Shown here one piece after another: positions 34,250 through 44,690 of a stretch of 47,843 nt of DNA. The first letter of the stretch is position 1; each line of letters opens with the position of its first letter. Where the stretch lies: the NCBI GenBank assembly GCA_033557685.1, contig JAWQRN010000036.1:1-47843 (forward strand). Reading direction: 5' to 3'. The translations under genes and the position numbers were made by a program. Origin of the DNA: Sperchopsis tessellata (lineage: Eukaryota; Arthropoda; Insecta; Coleoptera; Hydrophilidae). The notes below the pieces were generated by a model that saw only the letters and a program-made list of their open reading frames with translations, ran no database searches and was not told where the DNA came from.

Positions 34250-35080
34250 AAGTTAGTTATAGAAATGAAAGAGAGGTTGTCATGGATCATCATATGTATG
34301 ATTCCAAGATTCTAGATCTTCTTAATGATACCACACATAAAATCTAAAGTCCAACCTTACATTTCTTTTTTGTCTATATGATCTACCTAAGGTACATAAA
34401 CTTTTGATAACTCTTCGACCGATTAGAAAATTCATAAGGCTATTCAAATCCCACATACGTAATTTTCTGGAATATATTTCTACTACAAGAATAGCTCAGA
34501 CAGACTTAAGGCCCATTAAGATAGATATTAGTGCTGAAAAATTACTGTAATTTTTAGCGTTGTGTAATTTGTATTGTATATGCACTTACATAGCCACTTA
34601 GTGTAAAATATGGAGCATGCACAATTCGTATATCGCTGAGAATTTTGACGTTCGCAGTAAACACAGAAAGAAGAGAAAAAGAAATAATATTATATCCACG
34701 TGTGTAGCGTGGTATGTAAACACAAAAATGTTAAGTTATTGTTGTGTACTTACTTCAAAATATCAATAGTTTGTGAAGGAATCTAATTGGCTGTTGAATA
34801 AACTTAGTGTAGAAAGTTTGAAGTTTGCAAACTTCTGCACTACTAGTACCAACTACAATTACTCTTAAGTTTCTCTATCTAAATGGGCCTTTAATGGTCA
34901 GCTTCGATGTTGAGTTTTTTTCTTTTATTTTTAAATCCATTTATTTACAAACCAAAATAATACATGGTACTGGTAACTGGTTCTACATATTAATTCAAAC
35001 ACATAACTTTTATCATTCAACCCATTCTAACATCTCACTTTGTTAGTTATTAGTAGCATCAGAGATTTACTGAGAGGGGA
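34250..35080 (+). mobile_element. Penelope-like reverse transcriptase, 5' half, interrupted
   Basis: Plus-strand frames read MYDSKILDLLNDTTHKI near 34300, LYDLPKVHK(P)L near 34375, then ITLRPIRKFIRLFKSHIRNF near 34405. These are the YDLPK(I/V)HK..(I)PLRPI block of Penelope RT. The MITE at 34509-34890 then intervenes. Directly after it LMVSFDVEFF, the palm-A motif (LVSFDVVSLFT), resumes at 34893. Stops and frameshifts abound. Sequence between 33436 and 34249 probably belongs here too but is too decayed to align. Confidence 0.75.
34509..34890 (+). mobile_element. PIF/Harbinger-like MITE, copy 2, with TTA duplication
   Basis: 382 bp with inverted ends AGGCCCATTAAGATAGATAT and ATCTAAATGGGCCT (reverse AGGCCCATTTAGAT). 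TTA flanks both sides (34506-34508 and 34891-34893). A 3-bp TWA target duplication with AGGCCC ends fits PIF/Harbinger. Removing the element and one TTA restores the reading DLMVSFDV of the surrounding Penelope RT, which confirms the boundaries. Confidence 0.9.
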
Positions 35081-35149
35081 GGGTTTATCTCAAATTATTG
35101 TGGTGCTAACAGAGGTTTGTCTAAGGTCCACTTGTGTTTGATTAGAAAA

Positions 35150-36640
35150 CATTTCTGGACATACAGGAAGTTGACCTGACGAAAGGAGGGGATTCCCTAG
35201 AAAACCCTTCGAAAAGAAAAAGGATATGAATATACTGTGGGAGCAGTATAACAACTACCTCCACGAGACAGTCCAAGCCATCGTATGGAGCTACGAAATC
35301 TATGTAAAGCCAACGAAAAAACCAAGGTGGAAATTAAAAATGTGGCCGGTGAACTGTACCAGCTGGTAGAAAAGCTGAGGAAGGTGGAAGAAAATGTGTT
35401 CAAAGCAACACGACATGCAACATCTGCAGTTGCCAAAAAGACGAGAAACAGAGAATCACAGAATACTCCTACGAAAGAGGTATCCAAAGACGCACAAACG
35501 AAACACGTTATCTCGACAAGCGTGGAAGTGGGTGAAGGGTATGTCCAAAGGAAGTGCACAATCAGTATAGGAGTACAGACGCAAGAAGTAGGCACTCTTC
35601 TTGATATACAATGTGAAGAAAAAACATTAACAGAAGTCATACGAGAAGCAATCAAAATTTCCATGGCATTATATCTACACTTACTTTTGACAATGAAGGT
35701 GGAGCCATTAAGAGCTGCCATAGAAAGAGAGACGCACGGGGTAAAACCGAAGGTAAAGACATGAGAAAACAATCCACATGAAAGGGATAGATGGAGTGTC
35801 TACCACGGAGGAGATAGAGGAGGCTATAAGGAAGAAGCTAAAAGTCTCAGATAATGGACATGCGTATGGGGGGAACAAGGCTGCTACAGTAGTGCAGGGT
35901 CAACGAAAGTGTAAATTTCCGGAAATGCTATAGGTGCTGGCAACATGCAAGCGACCTGATAGGACAAAGTTGTGTTTACAGGGCACAGGGCGGGAGCTGG
36001 AAATTGCTGGGAGTTCAGGAAGCCAATGGAGGATGCCGCTCGAACAAACGAAACCAGAAATGGCAAGAATTTTACAAATATACCTCAATAGGTGTTAGGC
36101 TGCACACGATCTGCTGCTTACAACGGTGGCCAAGGTCGCAGCAGAGAATGGTCGATGGACGAGAAAATTAATTCCAGAGGTAAAGCCTTGGGTGGAAAGA
36201 ACAGGAGGAGACATCGAATTCCATATGACACAGGGGCTGTCGGGACACGGATGTTACCAAGAGTGTCTTTAAAGGATGGGGAAAGACAACGATACTGCAT
36301 GTGTTTATTGTGGGGCGGTGGACACAGCTGAGCAAACGATATTCGTTTACGAAAGATGGTGTACTAATAGAACAGCTGCAGAAAGAGGACTGGGGGACAA
36401 ATAATGCCAGAGACAATAATTAGTAGGATGATGGTGTCAAGCAAACACTGGGAGACGTGAGCAGTATTATTCCACGAAATATTGAAGAGGAAGGAGGAAG
36501 ATGAATGGCGAAGGCAGAGAGATGAAGTGGACTATCTGAAGCCCTAATCACATTGTGGATGGGGGATTTAAGGTAACACAGACCATTGGCGCCCTGAAGG
36601 TATTTGGAATCGTTATTCCGGGAAGCTAAAGTTCATGGGG
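35150..36640 (+). mobile_element. R1-clade LINE with internal deletion (gag joined to RT C-terminus)
   Basis: The frame 35285-35764 is a charged ORF1-type protein. In the next frame IHMKGIDGVSTTEEIEEAIR near 35780 and KRPDRTKLCLQ near 35950 match the R1 gag domain and its zinc-knuckle region (GPDRTKLCF.C). From about 36100 the sequence is instead the end of R1 ORF2: VAAENGRWTRKLIPEVKPWV, TQGLSGHGCYQECL, CVYCGAVDTAEQTIFVYERW. The zinc finger C..C....H..F.C.W is visible, with the His read as Gln. The endonuclease and RT catalytic core are absent, giving a ~1.5-kb deletion derivative instead of ~5 kb. Several stops. It sits between two pieces of one Penelope-like RT. Confidence 0.8.
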
Positions 36641-36659
36641 GCCTCTTGTTCGGTTACTC

Positions 36660-36850
36660 GCATGGGCCGACTATGTCCCCTTCAAAGGAAAAAAAGGGAG
36701 CATTTCTGCAAACTAACTATTGGGGCTGCTATGGGTTCCTCGTTCCTTGTTGTTGCCAATATTTTTATGTTGACATTTGAACAATTAGCATTATTGTGTT
36801 CTGATATAAACGCCAAATCAGGGTTGTTATATGGTCACTGTTAGTTCCGT
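36660..36850 (+). mobile_element. Penelope-like RT, palm-B fragment
   Basis: The frame 36635-36844 contains HFCKLTIGAAMGSSFLVVAN IFMLTFEQLAL, matching T.G.AMGSPLSP..AN.FM..FE..AL of Penelope RT. This is the segment that should follow the palm-A motif ending at 35080, so it is most simply the continuation beyond the R1-like insertion. Confidence 0.75.
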
Positions 36851-36904
36851 TTAAACCTTAGTTAAGTGTATATCTGAACATTTGAACCAATATCAGTCAC
36901 CTCA

Positions 36905-37060
36905 AGCCAGTTGAAAAATGTAGTTGGTTGAATGAACTAAACTCGGTTCAATGAACTCTACTCGGTTAAACTCAACTCTGTTGAATGAACTCAACTTGGT
37001 TGAATACCTCAACTCGGTTGAAATTCTCAACTCTGTTGAAATTGTCTTTATCTCGCAGTT
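36905..37060. repeat. Minisatellite, unit ~19 bp (CTCAACTCGGTTGAATGAA)
   Basis: At least six imperfect units, e.g. CTAAACTCGGTTCAATGAA, CTCAACTCTGTTGAATGAA, CTCAACTTGGTTGAATAC, CTCAACTCGGTTGAAATT. Each unit is itself partly palindromic (TTCAAC/GTTGAA). Confidence 0.9.
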
Positions 37061-38164
37061 TCAACACAGTCGATTCAACTCCAGCTATGTATAAATAAAG
37101 TGACATAAGTCATAAAGCGTAGTAGGTCTATTTCAGTTTGAATGAGTTCAAATTTAAAATTAGTGTCAAAACAGTGGCCACCATACTCTTAATACTTTAA
37201 GAAAACCGGCAAGTTGATATTATTTGTCAGTGATATTGGTTTTACAGAAACATTTTGAACTATATATTTTTATGTTTTTGTATATTCAGTTTGAAATAAA
37301 AAAGCTGTGTACCCTTCTATCTACATATATTATTTAGTTTTAAGCTAAAATTTGCTCCAAAAATATGATTGTTTTAAGCCACTGGTGAAAAAATTATGAG
37401 TTGTTTTTTTTATGACGTCACTTGCTTTTTATACTGAATGCTCTACCACTAATTGGGTATTTTCCTGATCATATTTATAAACTCAAAACGTAGCTAATAC
37501 TTTTCACTTAAAAATTTGTCGTGTAATCTATTATGTTTGTTTTTTCGGCCCTTCTATGTTAGCAACCATAAATTGTTAGTATGCCAATATATTAATAAAA
37601 ATAAAATATTTTCTTTGCAACTGTATACAATTTTAATTTAAAGTCCTGAACATTACAATAATGGTATATTCGCACCATTATATCCAAAGTGTTCAATATA
37701 GTGTACACAAAAAACTAAATAAATATTTTAAAAAATATGTATATGTAATATGATAAATCATATTTCAGTGCAAAGCTTTCAGTCAATTTTTAATTACATG
37801 AATACTGAATTTCAGCTTGATCCTATATTTTTCGATATATGTTTGATTTCTATATTTAAAAGTTGACTTGACCCTTGTGCATCGATATTTCATTTATCAA
37901 TTTTCTAAAATAAACTTTCATGTGCGGCAAAAGAAACAACAAATTATAGTAATATATGTTAATTTTTTTGAAACTTATGAATACTGAAGTGTCTATAATT
38001 GGCGTCCTTAATATAACTATGATAAGATGAAATTTTCTAATCTAGAGTTAAGAGTCTTTTAAGCTATCTGCTTTATTTGCACTTCTATATAATGTGTTGT
38101 CTTTTCTTTATTTATCTTGCAAAAAATGTGTATATACTCTTTAATTCATTAACAACTGACACCA
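37061..38164. other. AT-rich, nothing recognised
   Basis: Short frames only, and no repeats or homologies seen. Confidence 0.5.
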
Positions 38165-38230
38165 ATACCAGATACTGAAATGGTTTTTACCGGTGGACAA
38201 ATAACAATTCAACAAATTTATAATGCGTAT
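38165..38230. repeat. Direct repeat flanking the gag remnant, copy 1
   Basis: CCGGTGGACAAATAACAATT CAACAAATTTATAATG resembles 39158-39210 (CAGGTTTACAAGTAATAATT CAACAAATTTAAAGTG). Same orientation, about 975 bp apart, on both sides of a retrotransposon gag: candidate LTR remnants. Confidence 0.55.
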
Positions 38231-38289
38231 TTCTCCTCCGTACCGTTAGTTGGTACATAGGTTTCAAATGGTAATCCCCAAAGTTTGAT

Positions 38290-39048
38290 TCAGATTTTAA
38301 AAATTTTGTACAGAAGGTACAGATCCTGGCTTTGTAAAGCCATTTTCAGGGTAGTCACTTTATCTGCGTCATCCCAGTCGTTGTACTTAGCAGCCATTTC
38401 TAATTGCAGTTTCCATGAAAATGTTCCATCAAATTTGGGCACCTTTATCTTCTGACCAGTGATGAATGGTTTATCGAGCTTTTGGATGCCGTCAGCCTCT
38501 ATACTCTTCCCTGAAGATTTGAATTGTCTTTTCCACCTTTTCATTTACTTCCAAAATTCATCACTTTTATGTTCAATCATCCTCAAATTTTCTAGCAGTT
38601 TACTTTCCAAACTTCTACTATCTTTCTGCTATGCTATGTTCAACTTTTGTTTCAAATTTTCGGAAATTTTCTTGAATATATCTGGAATTTTCCTCTAGTT
38701 TACTTTCTAAACTTCTAGAACTTACTTCTAGCTTCTGGTTAACTGTTGTTTTAAATGCTTTAGAATTCTTTTCATTCCTTCTGTTACTTTATAAATATCT
38801 AGGGTTTTCTTTGCTCCTACTCTCTTCAAGATTCTGTTCTATTTTTGCTTCAAATGTTCTAGAATTCTCTTCTAGTTTACTCTCTAAACTTTTAGAGTTC
38901 TTTCTTGTTACTCTTCCATTTTGTTTTCTCTTTTCTAGAATTTTCTTCTAATTTGCATTTTAAACTTTAAGAAGTTTTTTGTAGTATACATTAAGAGAAT
39001 TTGATTTATGTTCATTGATTCTTCTGCTTAATCTCCTGTGTCCGACAT
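38290..39048 (-). mobile_element. Ty3/gypsy-like gag remnant with coiled-coil repeats
   Basis: The minus strand begins at ATG 39048 (MSDTGD) and runs with stops and frameshifts through repeated FE.K.E..SR.LESKLEENSR-type segments (39000-38560), a coiled coil of about 25-residue repeats. It ends in the open frame 38544-38290, which contains KVPKFDGTFSWKLQLEMAAK and then DWDDADKVTTLKMALQ. The last part matches the start of Ty3/gypsy-type gag domains (P.F.G..SW......A....W....K...L...L.G). No protease or polymerase remains. Confidence 0.65.
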
Positions 39049-39149
39049 TTTATTAGTTGACTTAGTTTCCACTTATCGCACACTTTTTTTTAAACTATTA
39101 AATGTAGTCTTGTTAATCTGTTTAAATTATTTGTTTTTAAACTGCACAC

Positions 39150-39215
39150 CTGAAACACTGGAATGTTTTTACAGGTTTACAAGTAATAATTCAACAAATT
39201 TAAAGTGTGTTTATT
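39150..39215. repeat. Direct repeat flanking the gag remnant, copy 2
   Basis: Mate of 38165-38230, lying just upstream (in gag sense) of the gag start. Confidence 0.5.
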
Positions 39216-39689
39216 TATAAAGTGCGTATTTTACATTAACACAATAATAAATTATACATCTGTATTTTAAGCGGGTATTTAATCATCCAAATACTTCATG
39301 CTTCTCTATAACTTCACCCGAACTACTGGTATCTTCCTTGATATTCAACTTGCATTCGCCCTGCAGCTGGTTGTTTGTATATCTGGGTTTTATTCGTTCT
39401 TAACAATTCCAGGCGACTCTGACTTATAGAACGTACTGGAATCGTCGAATGATGTTCAATGACATAGAGGTTCCGCAGTAGTTTTGCAACAGTTCTTTTG
39501 AATTAACATTTAATCCTTTTGCACAATCTATGTACACCAATTTTTATTATGAAATATACCCTTGGCACATATATGTCCCACTAGTTATAAAATTGTATAT
39601 ATCTGACAAAAAAAAAACAAAAAAAATGTTTCTTTAAATTTATTGTAAATTAATTTTGTTACTGAAAAATGTTTCAAAATAACCTACAT

Positions 39690-40010
39690 TATTCATTGAT
39701 AAGGACGATTTAGAGGTTCTACAATACTGCCTACGATGTTTGAAATTTGCATTCCACATTCTATAAGATCCTTGTTTTATTTTTGGTTGTTGCAGCAGAA
39801 TTGTGGAAATTACTCAATATAATTACGTTTTTTGTATCTGTCCATTTTACCCCTAGCAAACCAATGTTACTGCATAAAATTTCACTCTCACCTCTAGTAT
39901 TGAGTTTCTTCTTGAATACTGGCATATTCCTTCTGTTAAAATTATATGTACCAACTGTAGCAAAAGTCGTTTCAGAGGGGCAACACTTACATAAAATCTA
40001 TTGAAGCAAA
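39690..40010 (-). mobile_element. piggyBac-like transposase C-terminal remnant
   Basis: The minus strand reads GTYNFNRRNMPVFKKKLNTR then GESEILCSNIGLLGVKWTDT then KNVIILSNFHNS. This follows the piggyBac catalytic-domain ending: GT.R.NR...P......L..GE, ...V.KW.D...V..LSTFH, including the third catalytic Asp (WTD). Just before it (40010-40110) comes the weaker SKTYYIDEF (cf. L..DN(Y/F)). Multiple stops. Confidence 0.65.
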
Positions 40011-40348
40011 CTATATCTTTCGAGTGTCTATTAGTCTAAGAAAAGTCTACTGGCTAGCTGAAAGACATTCTGGACAAGTCTTCTTTACATAAAACATAAA
40101 TTCATCAATATAATATGTTTTGCTACTCAGATTCATTGAAATACATTTTTGAATAAAGCAGGAGGAAATTGTCTTTCGAAATAGCCACTTTTAGGGCAAT
40201 GCATATTAGGCAAGTTATAAAATTGAAAAGCATCTACAACAAACAACACATTATTTTTTTCGGCATTTATAAAATTTAACACACCGGCCTCAGACGGCAA
40301 CTAACTGATTAACGTTTTACTAATATGTATAAAACATTAATATTGATC

Positions 40349-40374
40349 CGAGAATGTGAGCAGGAGCATTCTCG
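40349..40374 (+). promoter_or_regulatory. Hairpin competing with hammerhead stem I
   Basis: CGAGAATG (40349-40356) is the exact complement of CATTCTCG (40367-40374), with loop TGAGCAGGAG. The same 3' arm forms the outer helix of hammerhead stem I, so the two pairings exclude each other. Confidence 0.75.
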
Positions 40375-40434
40375 ACTAGCTCTGCTGATGAGTCTGGGTT
40401 AAAAGACGAAACGATCGTCCAGGGCCGAGGAATG
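40367..40434 (+). ncRNA. Type I hammerhead ribozyme
   Basis: Core CTGATGA at 40385-40391 and GAAA at 40408-40411. Stem II is GTCT (40392-40395) with AGAC (40404-40407) around an 8-nt loop. Stem III is minimal: A40411-T40418 and C40412-G40417 closing loop GATC. Cleavage is predicted after C40419 (GTC). Stem I inner helix is GCTCTG (40379-40384) with CAGGGC (40420-40425), one G-U pair. After a 4-nt bulge ACTA comes an outer helix CATTCTCG (40367-40374) with CGAGGAATG (40426-40434), one bulged G. Short stem III is a feature of hammerheads from Penelope-like elements. No core base is missing, so it could be active. Confidence 0.9.
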
Positions 40435-40446
40435 TACAATTTAACA

Positions 40447-40900
40447 TGTTTCAGATTAAATATTTTTTATTGTTGATACTAGGGAAATCATACCTCATTT
40501 CTATCAAAGAGCTAATTACTATTGCTATTTCGCACGTACTTATGCTCTGTACCCTATGTTTTTGTTCCCTGAAGAATAGCAAGCCTTTTGTTGGTGCAGT
40601 GTGCTATATGATATACATTATTGCATTTTTAGGAAAACATTATCAAAACCATCTAGATTTTCTGTAGGTAAATGTCTGTCTATTGCTGCCTCTTGATCCT
40701 CTTTCTTTTCATTCACGGACAAATCAGATTCTGATGGCTCATAATCAACTTCAGGTTCTTGGAAAGGTTCTTAGAATCATCCCACAAGTGTTCAGCAACA
40801 TATTGCAGTTCTTTGTCGATGAGCTTACGTTACCTAAAACTAGTTCTTTGATTACTAGCGGGATAGAAATGTCACATAAACATAATAAGTACAATTTTTA
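40447..40900 (-). mobile_element. Probable N-terminal part of the same piggyBac-like transposase
   Basis: The minus strand from 40870 reads RKRKLIDKELQYVAEHLWDD, then in a neighbouring frame PEVDYEPSESDLSVNEKKED. Acidic, Ser/Glu-rich N-termini like this are usual in piggyBac-like proteins but are not diagnostic. Strand and order relative to the catalytic end at 39690-40010 are right. Confidence 0.4.
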
Positions 40901-43790
40901 GAGAATAAACTGAGAAAAGGTGTGAAATATAAACTTACCTATTTATATTTTGTACAAAAAACCAACGCAAATATAAAAATGTATTAAAAATATTAATTTC
41001 TCTAGAACGTGTTCACATTTTGACACTTCACAAATCAATAATAAATTTTGCAAGTGCGCCATGTACAAGTTGAGTCATACATTTGAGTGTAGAATAACAT
41101 GTAAACAATTAATATATGAGATAGAAAATGATTCATATGTTAAGGCATGAAAAAAGTAGTTTCTAGGGTAGGACATATGGAGAAAATTATGAAAAATTTA
41201 AAGTAAATTAAAAAATGACAAATGGCAGAATACGGACTACTCAAAAAGAAATTTTAATTAAATACTTGCTCCTAAAATACATCAAAATCCTCTCTTGCTT
41301 CACTTTGGTTTTAGGTTATTTCTGAAAATACATTGTGAAACAATTAAGACTTTGCTTTTTAAAATATAACGTAATCCTTTGATAGTTTACTACAGCTCCA
41401 ACACATCGAAAATTACATAGACGAAGGGGACATAGCACAAACATTGCATGGATGATTTTCCAGTTACTTTTGTTTCGTATTTAAATGGTTTGTTATGAAA
41501 ATTATAATTTGATTTGTAATTACATTATGAATTGCATTTTTCGAGAAAGCGACTATTTTAAGTAGGTACTGGGCATATTGCAGTATTCTTAAAATAAATA
41601 AATTAACATTTAAAAATATTTATTTTTGGTACTTGCTAAGGAAAATACTGGTATATATAGCTTTTAAATAATAATATTTTGAATCGTTACCAATATTGCC
41701 ATTCCTAGGGACAGGTCTCTAATAGACGTGGTGACCTACATTTGTAGTATTTAATTTAGGAATTTAGATGTGTGCTTAAATTTGAACAAGTTTGGTGTTA
41801 TTACAAATTTTATTAAATGAGCTGAATATTTTTTGAAACTATGTGTTTATTAAAAGTAGTGTTGCACCACCTTTTAGAAGTGTCTTTCTCTTATTTATAA
41901 ATACATAACATAGTCTTGTTAATTTTGGGTGCCAACTGCAGATTGAATGTAATAATATTCCTTTATCGTTATTCTTATAATAAAAAAGTTTATAGATAAT
42001 ATAAAGTTTCACAAATATGTTTATAGTTATCAGAATCCATATTCCAAGATTTTACTTAACAAAAAAGGTATATACAATAGATGAATTTGTAAATATGCTC
42101 AATTTAACTACTATACAATATGTTCCTTTTTATCCTACTTTCTTCGATAACTCATAAACTGTTTCAGATAGAAAAAATTTTAAATGCTAAAACGACCTAC
42201 GAGTTATTGAAAAAGGTCGAATAAAGAAACATTTGTATATAATACGTTCCAAGGTATACCTACCGTCCTAAAGATATTTCTCTTCATTAAACAATATGTT
42301 TACAGAAACATTATATTAAATTCCATAAATCGACGTGAATATTTAAAAATAGTAGGATATACTTCACTTATACGTTGAGTTTGGGACGTAGGGGTAAAAT
42401 TAATCTTCTACAAATATTGGCTCCCCTAATTCTTTTAGAACAAAATAATAAATACGTAATTTGTTGAGCATGAAAAACTGCACCTAGTAAACCATTTACC
42501 TTATTGATTTAGTTTCAAGAAAAATACGAAAAACTCGTGGAAATTATCAATTTGTATTATCAAATAAAAGCAATGGATGTTAACTGTAAAATTCAAGGAA
42601 TTTTCAATTCTCAAATTGCATAGCATTAAATAATTAATTGTAAGTATTACTGCATTGTGTACCTTTTGAAACTCACAAAAAATAATTATTACACTACGGA
42701 ATATTATGCACATTATATTTAACTAAATAAAAATAGGTGCTAGGTAGAAATGACTTGAGTTTGACGGCTAACATCAATTGCTTTTACTTGCCAAAGTTAA
42801 TGCCATCTAGAAAAATTTAGTATTTTACATATTAGTTTTTCTTATTTCTTTCGAAAGTGTATCAATCAATGCAAAAAGTAAATAGCTTAATGGGTGGAGT
42901 TATTAATCTGAACAAATTATCTCTGTATTGGAATTGGAATTCCAACGTCCCAAAATTAACCATACATCCTGTATGTACTTTCCCAATTCTGTTAAGGTTC
43001 TTGATGAAGTAAAATTAAGTATAGTCATATATAAGATGCTACATTTTCTGCAATTTTCTATAGCATAATCTTATTCAATGATGTATTGCGGCTTTTTCCA
43101 AATTAGGAAATGTTTTTTTTTTTAAGTTTGTATCAGTAGGTTAAATTACATTTGTTTCATTTCAAGGATTGCCATCACTAAGGATGGGTCAAAACCCTTT
43201 ATCACTGATATATTTTAAATCAAAGAGTAGTCTTTGATTTAGAATAAGAGAAGATTAATATTGCAATATGTTGTAACACACATCCTGAGATGACAGTATT
43301 ATAAAATCCAACTTTAACTCCAGTTAGCTATTCTGGAAGTATATATAACAATATAGTTATGCCGCATTTTATAAAGGTGTTCTAAAATATACCCCTAATA
43401 TACCGACAGTGGAAGGGTGCAATATGTCAAGTAATTCGTTAAAATATTTATTTCAGCTCCTAAATCAATTGTTATGTGTTTTGTTGTGACATTAATCGGA
43501 ATTATTCCTTAGTAGAAAAAAGTAAGAAATTTTCTCTGTGTTTGGGATTATCTTTCAAAAGTCAAAATATTCACTAAGAAAAAAATTTTATTCCTACAAT
43601 TTCTTCATATTAAATATTTACTAGGCAACTAAATTTTCTTATTCTTTATAATACAAATTAAATAAATTTAGTAGGCAAATAAATTTTATCTGTTTTATAT
43701 GTTTCCTCTAATGTGCCATTGTTTCGTCCACTGTTGGCAGGTACATTATGAAGGCGAGTGATGTTACTTCAACAAATTAAGTCAATGCAC
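40901..43790. other. AT-rich, no gene recognised
   Basis: No coding similarity. 42112-42980 starts TACAATATGTTCCTTTTTA and ends near CATACATCCTGTATGTA; these weakly resemble opposed transposon ends, but no coding or target duplication supports it. Confidence 0.4.
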
Positions 43791-43794
43791 TGAT

Positions 43795-44690
43795 CCATAC
43801 TCGGCTGGATCATGCTTAAATGGGGGGTGTGTACAAGGGCGGAACCGTTCCATTTGGATGATTATTATCGAATGTAGGAAGAGAGAAACAAGCCAGGAGG
43901 ATCCTCCAAGTGATGGAGAAAACCAAAGTCCCTATTAATATTGTTGGGGCACTTATAAACATTAATGACTTCTGAATTTTTTGGGAAAATAGGAAAGTTC
44001 TCGAGCCCACACTTAAGTATCTTGGAACATAATGGTATGACCTGTTTCATCACAATGTTCAGCCACGGGCATAACCAAAATGAGTACAGCTTTCTTCTTT
44101 AAATGAGTAGCTTAGTGTCCGATGTAGACCTTATCATAAGAACAAAGAACAACTTTTAAAAAAAGGTTGAACTTGCGATATGTTTTGAATTGGGGAGTAT
44201 ACTGTTTTGATGTCAAATTTTCTTAGCATGCAGGCAATTTTATCTGTTGATTCTTTGATGAATGGTAGATAAGCTGTTGCTTTCCCCTCAGGTGTATTTT
44301 TGACAGGGATAGGTGGATTCCTGATATGTCTGATTGACTGTTTATTATCTGACAAATTATATTCATTGGATAACAGCACATCGATGACTGTACGTAACTA
44401 CTGGGAAAGTATTGGGATGTTCTGAGTTTATTAGATTGAAGAAGACATTTAATGCCTCTTGCCCCGATGACTATATAACAAATGTGACATCCACGTAACG
44501 GTTCCAGCATTTGGGCTTAATATCAGAGGATGATAATGCTAATTATCCATAATTTTCAATGTGGATTTGTAGTTTGCCACCAGTATCGGATAGGGTTTTG
44601 CATGAAACAGTTTGTGTTTGGAAAGATCCAAACTGCCCCGCTCCAATTAGAATAAAGGGTAGTTAAAGGCTCTCAGAGAACTCAAAAGTT
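43795..44690 (-). mobile_element. Penelope-like element, RT end plus GIY-YIG part, minus-strand portion
   Basis: The minus strand in shifting frames gives KCWNRYVDVTFVI near 44500 (cf. W.RYVDDTFVIW, the palm-C motif with the second Asp lost), SGQEALNVFFNLINSEHPNT (cf. HG...L..FL.HLNS.HPNI), and then TAYLPFIKESTDKIACMLRK FDIKTVYSP near 44200-44290 (cf. YLP(Y/F)I.G.TD.I...L.K..I.T.F.P). After a gap comes the C-terminal VAEHC-like segment with RELSYFPRKFRSH near 43960-44050. Frameshifted throughout. Confidence 0.75.

Larger units (their letters stand above)
40282..40437 (+). mobile_element. 156-bp insertion carrying a hammerhead ribozyme, 9-bp target duplication
   Basis: Perfect direct repeats AATTTAACA at 40273-40281 and 40438-40446 bound the segment. 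It contains a TATAAAA at about 40328, a perfect hairpin and a hammerhead at its 3' side, and no coding sequence. Removing it joins the two sides of the piggyBac-like remnant. Its size and content suit a 5'-truncated Penelope-type terminal repeat or a retrozyme-like short element. Confidence 0.75.

Noticed and set aside
35197..35772. 191-codon minus-strand frame, the longest in the window
   Set aside because: It is the antisense shadow of the R1-like ORF1 on the plus strand.
42112..42980. Possible Tc1-type nonautonomous element with opposed ends
   Set aside because: Only about ten bases of the ends agree, and no target duplication or coding remnant supports it.
43718..43760. TTTCGTCC on the plus strand as a minus-strand GGACGAAA hammerhead half
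   Set aside because: No CTGATGA core lies at the needed place on the minus strand.
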